A stretch of 19,528 bases of DNA. Origin: CAYZJD01 sp964478455. Its GTDB lineage: Bacteria; Acidobacteriota; Terriglobia; Bryobacterales; Bryobacteraceae. The DNA is taken from assembly GCA_964478455.1 (NCBI GenBank), contig CAYZJD010000039.1, forward strand, positions 1 through 19,528, read 5' to 3'. Of this stretch, positions 7,561 through 15,522 are shown piece after piece. The translations under genes and the position numbers were made by a program. The notes under the pieces are model-generated. The model saw nothing but the letters and a program-made list of their open reading frames with translations, had not been told where the DNA came from and searched no databases. How positions within the stretch are numbered: position 1 is the stretch's first letter; each line of letters begins with the position of its first letter.

Positions 7561-8301
7561 TTACAGACTCCTCCCTCCGAGCGAGACGATGTCGTCCACG
7601 CGCATGGTTTCCTTGACGATGAAGGGCTCGCCGTACTTGACGCCGATGAGGTTGCCATAGAAGCGGGCGATGGCGGTGAGCCGTTCGCGGATCTCCGGTT
7701 CCTTGGGAAACAGATCGGATCCCTCGCCGCCGTCGCCGTACTGCGACTGGTAGCTCAGCAGCGCCCGCATGCGCCGCTCGAGCTGCGCGGTGATGTCCAC
7801 GACGAACGACGGCGTGACATTGGCGTACATGGACGAATAGAGGATCTTGTGCGGGCGGTGGGGCTCGGAGTATTCGTCGAGCTTCTTCAGGCCGGCGAGA
7901 AAGCAGGCTTCATAGCCGAGCTCGCAGGCGCGGTAGTGATCCGGGTGCCGCGCCTGCCAGTAGGGCAGGATCACGAGGCGGGGCCTCAGTTCGCGGATCT
8001 TCACCGCCAGGGACATGCGCGCGCCGAGGCTGTTCTCGAGCCTCGCGTCGGGCATGCGCAAGTTTCCGCGCCAGGAAAGCAGCATGTGCCCGGCGGCCAC
8101 TTCGGATTCGGCGATGCGGGTTTCCGGGCTGCCGCGCGTTCCCATGTCGCCGGCGGTGAGGTCGAGCACTCCGGTGCGGTAGCCCATCTCGGCCATCTTG
8201 ATCAGCGCGCCGCCGCAGGTCTGCTCGACGTCGTCCGGGTGGGCGGCGATCGCCAGGACATCGAGCACCGAACTCGGCTTGGAGGCGTCCACGATGATCA
8301 C
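7561..8301 (-). CDS. bshB1: BshB1-like bacillithiol biosynthesis deacetylase (PIG-L family)
   Basis: 246 aa. The zinc-site motif AHPDD of the PIG-L/LmbE family is at 20-24 (LDVLAIAAHPDDVEQTCGG). It is followed by TAGDMGTRGSPETRIAES and a second metal-site histidine region (QARHPDHYRACELGYEA), a pattern typical of BshB1. BshB1 removes the acetyl group from GlcNAc-malate to give GlcN-malate, the second step of bacillithiol synthesis, in the cytoplasm. The GTG at 8301 overlaps the rhomboid stop (GTGA), which favours it; another in-frame GTG at 8292 would give 243 aa. It is the last gene of a three-gene operon. Related PIG-L deacetylases act on other GlcNAc conjugates, so the exact substrate is inferred. 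bshA and bshC are not in this window. Confidence 0.88.
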   Translation of the reverse strand: MIIVDASKPSSVLDVLAIAAHPDDVEQTCGGALIKMAEMGYRTGVLDLTAGDMGTRGSPETRIAESEVAAGHMLLSWRGNLRMPDARLENSLGARMSLAVKIRELRPRLVILPYWQARHPDHYRACELGYEACFLAGLKKLDEYSEPHRPHKILYSSMYANVTPSFVVDITAQLERRMRALLSYQSQYGDGGEGSDLFPKEPEIRERLTAIARFYGNLIGVKYGEPFIVKETMRVDDIVSLGGRSL

Positions 8302-8966
8302 CAGTGAAGGTCGGCGCGCCGGCGATAGCGCTCGCGCGGGCGGAGCAAGTAAATCAGGACGACGCCGGCGACGAAGCCGCCGATGTGCGCGAACCAGGCC
8401 ACCCCTCCCTGCGACAAGTGTGAATAGGCGACGGCGCCGACTCCGCTAAAGAACTGGATCACAAACCAGTAGAGCAGGATCACGTAGGCCGGAAGCTCGA
8501 CCGTAGTGAGGAAAACCACGAGCGGGACGAGAGTGACGATCCGCGCGCGCGGGAACTTCACCATGTAGGCCCCCATCACGCCGGCGATGGCGCCGCTGGC
8601 GCCGATGGTCGGGATGCGGCTGCCGGCGTTGAATGCGATGTGGGTCAGGGCGGCGGCCAGCCCGCAGCCGAGATAGAAGAGGATGTACTTGGCGCGGCCG
8701 AGGATGTCCTCGACGTTGTCTCCATAGATCCACAGGAACCACATGTTTCCGATCAGGTGCATCCAGCCGCCGTGCAGGAACATGGAGGTGAAGAGCGACG
8801 AGAGGCGGAGCCGGTCTGGCACAACGCCCCACGCGGCGACGAAGTGGTTCAGGGAGAACGGCTCGAGCGACAACTGGTACAGGAACACGAACACGTTGAC
8901 CACGATGAGCGAGACGGTGACCAACGGGGCGGATTGGCTTGGCTGGGAGTCCCGGAGCGGAATCAT
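8298..8966 (-). CDS. Rhomboid-family intramembrane serine protease
   Basis: 222 aa from ATG 8966. The frame stays open upstream, but those residues are Arg-rich and lie wholly within pfkB, so they are discarded. The membrane segments and motifs fit a six-helix rhomboid: a first hydrophobic helix (about 14-30), HGGWMHLIGN at 65-74, the nucleophile in GASG (Ser124), and the catalytic histidine in AHIGG (His194). Rhomboids cut transmembrane substrates within the lipid bilayer. The start overlaps the pfkB stop (ATGA) and the end overlaps the bshB1 start (GTGA), so translation of all three genes is probably coupled. Substrates are unknown. Confidence 0.92.
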   Translation of the reverse strand: MIPLRDSQPSQSAPLVTVSLIVVNVFVFLYQLSLEPFSLNHFVAAWGVVPDRLRLSSLFTSMFLHGGWMHLIGNMWFLWIYGDNVEDILGRAKYILFYLGCGLAAALTHIAFNAGSRIPTIGASGAIAGVMGAYMVKFPRARIVTLVPLVVFLTTVELPAYVILLYWFVIQFFSGVGAVAYSHLSQGGVAWFAHIGGFVAGVVLIYLLRPRERYRRRADLHW

Positions 8967-9916
8967 CGGGCAGGCACGGCGCGGACGGCGAAATCCGGAT
9001 GCGAACGGCGCTCGGCCCGCGCCATCAGGCTCACAGCCTCCTCGCGCCCGCGGATGCCTCCGCGCGCGCCCAGGGCCGTGCAGTTGAGAGCAGCCATGGC
9101 GTTGGAGAAGTCCAGCGCTTCCCGGATGGGCATTCGTTCGAGTACAGCATAGCAGAACGCGCCGTGGAAGACGTCGCCCGCGCCGGTGGTGTCGGCGCAA
9201 TTGACGACGTAGGCCGGCGAGTAATGGAACTGCCCTTCGAAGCGGGCGAGCGCGCCGTGGGCGCCGAGCGTCATCGCGGCCACGCGCATGCCGTATTCCT
9301 CCTGGATCAGCTCGAGCGCCTTGAACGGGTCGCGTTCACCCGTCCACTGCGGAGGAAAATCCGACGAGGCGATCAGGTAATCCACGTGGGGCAAGACCCG
9401 CTCGAAGCCGTGATAAAGCGTATCGACGTCCACCGTCACGGGAATGGACGCTTGCCGCGCAATCCGCGCGGCGCGCTCCACCGCCAGCGTGTCATGGCCG
9501 TCGATGTGGAGCAACCGCCCGCAGGTAATCATCTCCGGCTCGATCTGGGACGGGTCGAGCCGCAGGCAATCGGGCCGCCGCCAGAGCACGGTCCGCTCGC
9601 CGGTTGTCCGGTCGATGAGAATATAGGCGGACTGGTTCGGGCAGCCTGGGCGAACCTGGACGTGATCGATGTTGATGCCGGAGGCGCGCAAGCTCTCCAT
9701 CTGTACGCGCCCGCGCTCGTCGTCGCCGGCGGCGCCGATGTACTTCACTCGCAACCCGAGCCGGGCGCAAGTGATCATGGCCGTGGCCACCTGGCCGCCG
9801 GGGCTCAAGATCTCCTCGTCGAAAGTCACTTTTCCGGCGTAGGCGGGAAAGCGGGGCAGCAGCAGAAGCGTGTCCGTCGCGTTCAGCCCGACGCCGACAA
9901 CATCGAACCGGTCCAT
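8963..9916 (-). CDS. PfkB-family carbohydrate kinase
   Basis: 317 aa, a normal length for the ribokinase/PfkB family. The N-terminal VVGVGLNATDTLLLLP strand, the SPGGQVATA motif (Gly40-Gly41) and the C-terminal DTTGAGD at 242-248, with catalytic base Asp248, are all present. The family moves phosphate from ATP to sugars, nucleosides or related alcohols; the sugar cannot be assigned here. ATG 9916 begins the operon pfkB, rhomboid, bshB1. Its 5' part and upstream 37 bases recur as a damaged copy at 15530-15788, so the promoter region has apparently been duplicated. Relatives that act in fructoselysine or nucleoside metabolism cannot be ruled out. Confidence 0.9.
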   Translation of the reverse strand: MDRFDVVGVGLNATDTLLLLPRFPAYAGKVTFDEEILSPGGQVATAMITCARLGLRVKYIGAAGDDERGRVQMESLRASGINIDHVQVRPGCPNQSAYILIDRTTGERTVLWRRPDCLRLDPSQIEPEMITCGRLLHIDGHDTLAVERAARIARQASIPVTVDVDTLYHGFERVLPHVDYLIASSDFPPQWTGERDPFKALELIQEEYGMRVAAMTLGAHGALARFEGQFHYSPAYVVNCADTTGAGDVFHGAFCYAVLERMPIREALDFSNAMAALNCTALGARGGIRGREEAVSLMARAERRSHPDFAVRAVPAR

Positions 9917-9953
9917 AGACCGATTATCGTCCGAGGGTGAGGGAAGGCGGCGA
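9426..9953. repeat. Left direct repeat flanking the redox cassette (5' half of pfkB plus upstream region)
   Basis: Two blocks of this stretch recur downstream in the same orientation. 9426-9560 matches 15530-15664 (135 bp, 9 mismatches by hand count), and 9830-9953 matches 15665-15788 (124 bp, 4 mismatches). The 269 bp between the blocks are absent from the right copy. Beyond 9953 and 15788 the sequences part company at once, which marks a sharp boundary. Confidence 0.88.
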
Positions 9954-10045
9954 GGCAGTTCGTGGTGGCGACCTGCAACAACTCGTGGCCGAAGTGCGCC
10001 GGTTCGCCCTGCCGCCTCCGGCAGCCTTTGCTGGCGGGCAACCGT

Positions 10046-11065
10046 TCAAGGCCCGGTGGCACTGCGGCGGGCTGTGGGCACGAGAGCCCGGTTATCCGAT
10101 TGGCCCTTGACGCCACCGGCATCATACCGATTACTGACCGACTCCATCGGTGGGGCGCCTGGCGAACAAAGAGTCCGAAGATCCCGCATCGGCGGTTGGC
10201 CGAAGAATCGGCGGTATTCGCGGGTGAATTGGCTGGCACTCTCGTATCCGACCTCGAAGGCCGCACTCGCGACGTCCAGACCATCCACGAGCATCCGTCC
10301 TCGCGCTGCCTGCAACCGAAGTTGTTTCTGATATTGAAGAGGACTCATCGCGGTCAGCGCCTGGAAATGGCGGTGGAACGTGGACACGCCCATGCCCGCG
10401 ATTGCTGCGAGATCTTCTACCCGTAGCGCCTTTGCGTAGTTCGCCCTGATCCACGCGATCGCTTTTGCGGTCCGGTTGCTCTGATCCCCCAGCGTTGCAA
10501 TCGCTCGAAGGCGCGCCCCCACGGGTCCCCGCAGGATTCGGTAGATGATCTCCCTTTGGACCAGGCCGCTGAGAAAGGGAATATCCTGTGGCGTCTCCAG
10601 CAGGTCCATGAGCCGACAGAATGCACCGAGCAACTCTGCCGTGGTCTCGCCGATCGCCATGGCGGGATTGTCAGGCGACACCTGAGGCGTGTGAATCTCC
10701 TCTCGGCTCAATAGCTCTCGGACGACGGGCATTTCGAGCTTGAGCAACATGCAGAGGTAGGGCACCTCCTCAGTTGCCTCGATGACGCGGCTGACGACCG
10801 GCAAATCGAGCGAGGTCAGGAGGTATCGCGACTCGCCAAAGATGAAACTGGTTCCTGCGAGGTCTACACGCTTTCGACCCTGCGCGACCACGGCTAGGCT
10901 CGGCTCATAGGTCACTGGCGACGGAGCCGTCGGGGCGATTCGTCTGTAGAGCGTCAGGCCGGGGATATCCGTTGTGCGGCTCTCTGCCGAGCCCATGAAC
11001 ACGGAAATCTTGCGAGCCAGCTCGGCCCGCAAATCGCACGCTCGAGCGGGGGACGGACTGCTCAT
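10046..11065 (-). CDS. AraC-family transcriptional regulator
   Basis: 339 aa from ATG 11065, with GGAGAA about 8 bases upstream. Residues about 30-185 fit the AraC_N type of effector domain (LTLYRRIAPTAPSPVTYEPSL, VVAQGRKRVDLAG, SRYLLTSLDLPV). Residues about 205-310 hold the two helix-turn-helix motifs: LRVEDLAAIAGMGVSTFHRH and DVASAAFEVGYESASQFTRE. Regulators of this subtype often sit next to, and activate, aldo/keto reductase or short-chain dehydrogenase genes. Here the gene is divergent from an aldo/keto reductase gene, with 174 bp between, so it probably senses a small molecule and controls that operon. The last 20 or so residues are Arg/Ser/Pro-rich and may be extra sequence near the cassette edge. 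Confidence 0.92.
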   Translation of the reverse strand: MSSPSPARACDLRAELARKISVFMGSAESRTTDIPGLTLYRRIAPTAPSPVTYEPSLAVVAQGRKRVDLAGTSFIFGESRYLLTSLDLPVVSRVIEATEEVPYLCMLLKLEMPVVRELLSREEIHTPQVSPDNPAMAIGETTAELLGAFCRLMDLLETPQDIPFLSGLVQREIIYRILRGPVGARLRAIATLGDQSNRTAKAIAWIRANYAKALRVEDLAAIAGMGVSTFHRHFQALTAMSPLQYQKQLRLQAARGRMLVDGLDVASAAFEVGYESASQFTREYRRFFGQPPMRDLRTLCSPGAPPMESVSNRYDAGGVKGQSDNRALVPTARRSATGP

Positions 11066-11239
11066 CGCAACGTTCTCCTTTTCCTCTACCCCAAGGATAG
11101 CGTTGCAGGCGCGGATCCTGCAGCAATTCTTCCAACAGAGAGAGAATTAGGCAAGAAACCGGCAGGATCAGGATAACGCTTCGGCGGCACTCGACGTTAA
11201 CCTGGGAGATGAGAGGAAACGATTCCGACGGAGAAACAA

Positions 11240-12235
11240 ATGCAGAAGCGCATGCTTGGAAAGAGCGGTCTGGAAGTCTCGGCCCTCGGATTCGGCTGCA
11301 TGGGAATGAGCCATGGCTACGGTCCGGCCGGAGACAAGCAGGTACTGATCGCGCTCCTACGCGCAGCGGTTGACCGCGGCGTCACGTTCTTCGATACCGC
11401 GGAGGTGTACGGCCCCTTCAAGAACGAGGAACTCGTTGGGGAGGCTCTGTTTCCGTTCCGCGGTGAGGTGGTGATTGCCACGAAGTTCGGTTTCAAGCTA
11501 AGGCCCAACGGAGAGCCGGGTTTTGTGGGCCTGGACAGCCGGCCAGAGCGCATCAGGCAAGTCGCCGAGGCATCTCTCAAACGGCTCAAGGTCGATGTAA
11601 TCCATCTGTTCTACCAACACCGCGTTGACCCAGAGGTGCCAATCGAAGACGTTGCCGGAGCCGTGAAGGACCTCATCCAGGAAGGCAAGGTGAAGCACTT
11701 CGGCCTTTCGGAAGCAGCCGCGAAGACTATCCGTCGCGCTCACGCGGTCCAGCCCGTCACAGCCGTGCAGAGTGAATACTCGCTGTGGTGGAGACGCCCT
11801 GAAGAGGAAATACTGCCTACACTGGAGGAACTCGGGATCGGTTTCGTTCCCTACAGTCCCCTGGGTAAGGGCTTCCTGACGGGGAAGATCAACGAGAGCA
11901 CCACGTTCGACAGTTCCGACATTCGCACAACCATCCCTCGCTTCACGCCGGATGCTCGGAGAGCCAATCGAGCCCTGGTCGACCTGCTTGACAGAGTCGG
12001 CAAGCAGAAGAGCGCGACACCCGCGCAGATTGCCCTTGCCTGGTTGCTTGCTCAGAAACCGTGGATCGTGCCAATCCCGGGCACACGGAAGCTGGAGCGC
12101 CTGGAAGAGAACCTCGGGGCAGTCGCGATCGAGTTCACAGCGGAAGAGCTTCAGGAAATCAACGCCGCTGCCTCGAAGATCACAGTGCAAGGCGGCCGGT
12201 ACCCCGAACAGATAGAACAAATGAGCGAACGCTGA
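11240..12235 (+). CDS. Aldo/keto reductase
   Basis: 331 aa. The catalytic tetrad is complete: Asp52 and Tyr57 in FFDTAEVYG, Lys82 in IATKFGF, and His127 in YQHR. The C-terminal PIPGTRKLERLEENL loop binds NADPH in this family. It should reduce aldehydes or ketones with NADPH in the cytoplasm; the closest group is the YajO/IolS-like AKRs, and the natural substrate is unknown. ATG 11240 has GGAG about 7 bases upstream. It is the first gene of the (+) run, and the next start lies about 20 bases past its stop, so they are probably co-transcribed under the divergent AraC regulator. Confidence 0.95.
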   Translation: MQKRMLGKSGLEVSALGFGCMGMSHGYGPAGDKQVLIALLRAAVDRGVTFFDTAEVYGPFKNEELVGEALFPFRGEVVIATKFGFKLRPNGEPGFVGLDSRPERIRQVAEASLKRLKVDVIHLFYQHRVDPEVPIEDVAGAVKDLIQEGKVKHFGLSEAAAKTIRRAHAVQPVTAVQSEYSLWWRRPEEEILPTLEELGIGFVPYSPLGKGFLTGKINESTTFDSSDIRTTIPRFTPDARRANRALVDLLDRVGKQKSATPAQIALAWLLAQKPWIVPIPGTRKLERLEENLGAVAIEFTAEELQEINAAASKITVQGGRYPEQIEQMSER

Positions 12236-12255
12236 GCGGGCAACGAGGTCCCACA

Positions 12256-12639
12256 ATGAGCACATGGTCGAAGGAAGAACTACGCAAGATCGCTGAGGCC
12301 GATGACCTGCATATCTCACCGTTCCGCGAGGACGGCGAGACATACGGCACCCCGACGTGGATTTGGTCCGTCGCGGTCGATGACGCGCTTTACGTGCGTG
12401 CGTACAACGGGCAGAAGTCTCGTTGGTACCAGGCCGCCGTGCGGCAGAAGGCGGGGCGGATCACTGCCGCCGGCATGACCAAGGAAGTCACCTTCGAGCC
12501 GCTCGAGGGCCCGATCAACGACCTCATCGACGACGCCTACCGGGCGAAGTACCACGGCAGTCCATATCTCAGCCCGATGATCGGCGCACGCGCCCGCTCC
12601 GCTACTGTCAAGGTGATGCCGCGCGCAACGACTGCCTGA
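12256..12639 (+). CDS. DUF2255 family protein
   Basis: 127 aa from ATG 12256. It matches DUF2255 throughout: WSKEELRKIAEADDLHISPF, then TPTWIWSVAVDDALYVRAYNG, then WYQAAVRQKAGRITAAGMTKEVTF, ending in AYRAKYHGSPYLSPMIG. The fold resembles split-barrel, flavin-binding-like small proteins (nitroreductase/PPOX-like), but no function is established. It lies 20 bases after the aldo/keto reductase gene and 84 bases before the dehydrogenase, in the same run. After its TGA the same frame stays open for 26 more codons to a TAA at 12718. Confidence 0.85.
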   Translation: MSTWSKEELRKIAEADDLHISPFREDGETYGTPTWIWSVAVDDALYVRAYNGQKSRWYQAAVRQKAGRITAAGMTKEVTFEPLEGPINDLIDDAYRAKYHGSPYLSPMIGARARSATVKVMPRATTA

Positions 12640-12723
12640 TTGTCGCGCCGAACGAGTGCGTACGCGGCCCGAGAAGCGCTCGCCACGAAATGGGGCGAGC
12701 GCGTGAAAGACGAGGAGTAACAG

Positions 12724-13740
12724 ATGAGAGGCGCTGTTATTTACGGCCCGCGCGATCTGCGATTCGAGGAGCGCGCCGCCCCAACGATTACGGAGCCAAC
12801 GGATGCCATCATCAGGATCTCTGCCACTTGCGTGTGCGGGTCCGACCTGTGGCCGTACCGCGGCATCAACCCCGTGACCCAACCGACCCCAATGGGGCAC
12901 GAGTACTGCGGCATCGTCGAGGAGGTCGGCAGCGCGGTCACCAGGATCAAACCCGGCCAGTTCGTCATCGGTTCGTTTTTCGCCTCGGATAATACCTGTC
13001 CCAACTGCCGAGCCGGCTATCAATCGTCCTGCCAGCACAAGGTGTTCGTCGGTGATGCGCAGGCGCCGCTGCTGCGCGTTCCGCTCGCCGATGGCACGCT
13101 GGTGGCCACCCCGGATATTCCCTCGGACGATCTGATCCCGAGCCTGCTGACGCTCTCCGACGTCATGGGCACCGGCTGGTTCGCCGCCGACGCGGCCAAC
13201 GTGAAGCCGGGCTCGACTGTGGTGGTCATCGGTGACGGCGCGGTCGGCCTACTCGGTGTGCTCTCCGCCAGACAGATGGGCGCCGAGCGAATCATCGCGA
13301 CAAGCCGTCATGAGTCGCGACAGAGGCTCGCCCGCGAGTTCGGCGCGACCGACATCGTCACCGAGCGCGGTGACGAGGGGGTGGCCCGCATCAAGGAACT
13401 GACCAATGGAGTCGGTGCGGACGCGGTGCTGGAGTGCGTCGGGACGCAGGAGTCGATGATGCAGGCGATCCGTTCCACCCGCCCGGGCGGGTCCGTGGGC
13501 TACGTCGGCGTCCCGCACGGAGTCGATCTCGACGGCGAGAGGCTGTTCTTCACTCACGTCCGCCTGCACGGCGGCCCCGCGCCGGTGCGCCGGTTCCTGC
13601 CCGAGCTGATCGATCTGGTGTGGAACGGCAAGATCAACCCAGGCAAGGTCTTCGACCTGACCCTGCCGTTGGGTCAAGTGGCGGAGGGCTATCGCGCGAT
13701 GGACGAGCGTCGCGCGATTAAGACGCTGCTGCGTCCTTAA
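12724..13740 (+). CDS. Zinc-dependent alcohol dehydrogenase (MDR family)
   Basis: 338 aa. The catalytic zinc ligands Cys38 (CVCGSD) and His59-Glu60 (GHEYCG) are in place, with Asp146 (LSDVMGTG) as the likely third ligand. The Rossmann motif is GDGAVGLLG, beginning at 170. The structural-zinc loop has only three cysteines (92, 95, 103); the position where a first Cys would be expected is Asp89. The second strand ends in ATSRHESR rather than an acidic residue, which favours NADPH over NADH (inference). It should interconvert an alcohol and an aldehyde or ketone. GAGGAG precedes the ATG by about 7 bases, and the cupin gene starts 13 bases past its stop. Confidence 0.93.
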   Translation: MRGAVIYGPRDLRFEERAAPTITEPTDAIIRISATCVCGSDLWPYRGINPVTQPTPMGHEYCGIVEEVGSAVTRIKPGQFVIGSFFASDNTCPNCRAGYQSSCQHKVFVGDAQAPLLRVPLADGTLVATPDIPSDDLIPSLLTLSDVMGTGWFAADAANVKPGSTVVVIGDGAVGLLGVLSARQMGAERIIATSRHESRQRLAREFGATDIVTERGDEGVARIKELTNGVGADAVLECVGTQESMMQAIRSTRPGGSVGYVGVPHGVDLDGERLFFTHVRLHGGPAPVRRFLPELIDLVWNGKINPGKVFDLTLPLGQVAEGYRAMDERRAIKTLLRP

Positions 13741-13753
13741 GAGGATTACGGTT

Positions 13754-14146
13754 ATGGAGATGAAACGAGTAGGCTCTCGGCCGTCCGCGAAGGGGCCCTC
13801 CGAGTGGTTCACTGGCGCTGTACGGATCGATCCACTTTTCGAGGCTCCCGATCCGGCGATGGTTCAAAGCGCGAGCGTCACCTTCGAGCCCGGTGCGCGA
13901 ACTGCGTGGCATGCGCATCCGCTCGGTCAGACCCTCATCGTGACGGCCGGCTGCGGGTGGGTGCAGCGCTGGGGCGGTCCGGTCGAGGAGATCCGGCCCG
14001 GCGATGTGGTCTGGTTCGCGCCAGGCGAGAAGGACTGGCACGGCGCCACGCCGAAGACGGCCATGACGCACATCGCGATTCAGGAGAAGCTCGATGGCAA
14101 AGTCGTCGAGTGGATGGAACACGTCACTGACGAGCAGTATCGGTAA
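13754..14146 (+). CDS. Small cupin-domain protein
   Basis: 130 aa, a single cupin barrel. Motif 1 gives metal ligands His53 and His55 and Gln59 (WHAHPLGQTLIVTAG); motif 2 gives His96 (PGDVVWFAPGEKDWHGATP). Homologues of this size are often annotated as quercetin-dioxygenase-like or (R)-mandelonitrile-lyase-like cupins and commonly occur beside carboxymuconolactone decarboxylases and AKRs. The metal and reaction are not determined here. GAGGA precedes ATG 13754. It is 13 bases from the dehydrogenase, so it belongs to the same transcript. Confidence 0.9.
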   Translation: MEMKRVGSRPSAKGPSEWFTGAVRIDPLFEAPDPAMVQSASVTFEPGARTAWHAHPLGQTLIVTAGCGWVQRWGGPVEEIRPGDVVWFAPGEKDWHGATPKTAMTHIAIQEKLDGKVVEWMEHVTDEQYR

Positions 14147-14171
14147 TGATGGGTGCGTAGGAGAGCTTGGA

Positions 14172-14645
14172 TTGAGAAAGCACCGTCGTCTCTTCTTGCG
14201 GCTGGCCGTGCTGTTCGGGTCCGCCGTTGCCGCATTGGCACAGACCGAGCACATTACCCCGTTCACCGGGACATGGAAGCTGAACGTGGCGAAGTCGAAA
14301 TTCAACCCCGGCCCGCCGTTCAGGAGCTTCACACTGACATTCACCCCCGATGGCACGCGCAACCTGGACTTGATCGGACCGGACGGCCAACCTCTCAAAG
14401 TATCGTTGCCTTGGTCGGATGGGAAAGAAGTTGCTCCAGTGGTTACCGAGGGGATGGGTAAAGTCACGGCCATCTCGAAAATTCAAGGCCGATCATTCCG
14501 CGATACTTGGAAAGAGAACGGAAAGGTCATCGAGAAGGTTCATGGCGTTGTGTCCCGTGACGGAAAGGTGTTGACTATAGCAGTGGACGGCACAGACAAG
14601 CAGGGCCGGCCTTTTCATAATCGCCTGAGGTTTGAGAAGCAGTAG
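14172..14645 (+). CDS. Small secreted protein of unknown function
   Basis: 157 aa from a TTG at 14172. It has GGAG 8 bases upstream, and the translation opens with a clean signal peptide (MRKHRRLFLRLAVLFGSAVA, cleavage near ALAQ). An earlier in-frame ATG overlaps the cupin gene and would add a non-signal leader. The mature part begins with FTGTWKLNVAKSKFNPGP, a string common in secreted acidobacterial proteins with a lipocalin-like beta-barrel look; alternating hydrophobic strands continue to the end. I do not recognise a specific function. It lies 25 bases after the cupin gene in the same run. Confidence 0.78.
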   Translation: MRKHRRLFLRLAVLFGSAVAALAQTEHITPFTGTWKLNVAKSKFNPGPPFRSFTLTFTPDGTRNLDLIGPDGQPLKVSLPWSDGKEVAPVVTEGMGKVTAISKIQGRSFRDTWKENGKVIEKVHGVVSRDGKVLTIAVDGTDKQGRPFHNRLRFEKQ

Positions 14646-14727
14646 CCTGGCCGCGTCGCTCGTGACGCTGTGTCGATTCGCTGGCGACCGAAGCGGTACC
14701 GTTCGCCGTACGAGGTGGAGGCAGAAC

Positions 14728-15522
14728 ATGAAAACCGTTGCTGCGTCGATAGCCATGCTTTTCTTCCCGCTGTTCGCCTGCGCTCAGACACAGAAGGAGG
14801 CAAGACCCAAAATAGACCCGTTTACGCCAGCGGTGACCGCAGAGGATGTTCGAATGGTTTCACCGGCGCTCGACAGATACACGCAGGGCAGGCTGATGGG
14901 CGATCTATGGAAACGTCCCGGCCTATCGCGACGAGACCGCAGCATCGTTACGCTGACTGTCCTGATCGCGCGCAATCAGACAACCGAGATGTCATACTAC
15001 CTCAACCTCGCGCTCGATAATGGCGTCAAACCGAGCGAGATTTCCGAAATCATCACACATCTCGCGTTCTATTCCGGGTGGCCGAATGCCATCTCGGCGG
15101 TGGCGGTCGCGAAAGACGTTTTTCGAAAACGCGGGATCAGGCCCGATCAGCTACCACCGGCGGCGGGCGAGTTGCTCCCCATTGATGAAGCCACTGAGGC
15201 GCAGCGCGCCGCCCGTGTTCAGCAGGATTTCGGGACGGTGGCTCCAGGGGTTCTGCACTACACCACTGACGTGCTCTTTCATGACCTCTGGCTGCGTCCG
15301 GCATTGGCGCCTCGGGACCGGAGCCTGGTTACTGTCAGCGCTCTCATTGCCACAGGCCAAGTCGCGCAAATCTCCTATCACCTCCACCGAGCGATGGACA
15401 ATGGCCTGACGAAAGCGCAAGCTTCCGAAGCACTCACGCACTTGGCCTTCTACGCGGGTTGGCCGAATGTGTTCTCCGCGCTACCGGTCGCGAAGGGTGT
15501 CATTGACGGGCGTCCTAAGTAG
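14728..15522 (+). CDS. Exported carboxymuconolactone decarboxylase-like protein with two CMD repeats
   Basis: 264 aa from ATG 14728, which is preceded by TGGAGG. The N-terminus is a signal peptide (ASIAMLFFPLFACAQTQ); LFAC might be a weak lipobox. Two homologous CMD domains follow: about 45-135 (WKRPGLSRRDRSIVTLTVLI ... HLAFYSGWPNAISA) and about 175-260 (LRPALAPRDRSLVTVSALIA ... HLAFYAGWPNVFSA). The AhpD-type C-x-x-C peroxidase motif is absent, so the protein is closer to gamma-carboxymuconolactone decarboxylases in type. Such exported duplicated CMD proteins accompany AKR/cupin genes in other bacteria; their reaction is unproven. It is the last gene of the cassette and ends 8 bases before the pfkB relic. 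Confidence 0.88.
   Translation: MKTVAASIAMLFFPLFACAQTQKEARPKIDPFTPAVTAEDVRMVSPALDRYTQGRLMGDLWKRPGLSRRDRSIVTLTVLIARNQTTEMSYYLNLALDNGVKPSEISEIITHLAFYSGWPNAISAVAVAKDVFRKRGIRPDQLPPAAGELLPIDEATEAQRAARVQQDFGTVAPGVLHYTTDVLFHDLWLRPALAPRDRSLVTVSALIATGQVAQISYHLHRAMDNGLTKAQASEALTHLAFYAGWPNVFSALPVAKGVIDGRPK

Noticed and set aside
8967..9200. N-terminal extension of the rhomboid frame
   Set aside because: It lies wholly within pfkB in another frame and is Arg/His-rich. The ATG at 8966 with ATGA overlap is a standard coupled start.
9954..10045. Plus-strand stretch reading LQQLVAEVRRFALPPPAAF next to the left repeat
   Set aside because: It looks helix-like but has no start or ribosome site and runs into the AraC gene on the other strand. 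It could be a remnant at the cassette edge, but there is not enough to call it.
12640..12720. In-frame extension after the DUF2255 stop (AYAAREALATKWGERVKDEE)
   Set aside because: The frame is open for 26 codons after TGA, which could suggest readthrough. DUF2255 proteins normally end near the TGA, and the extension covers the ribosome site of the next gene, so chance is more likely.
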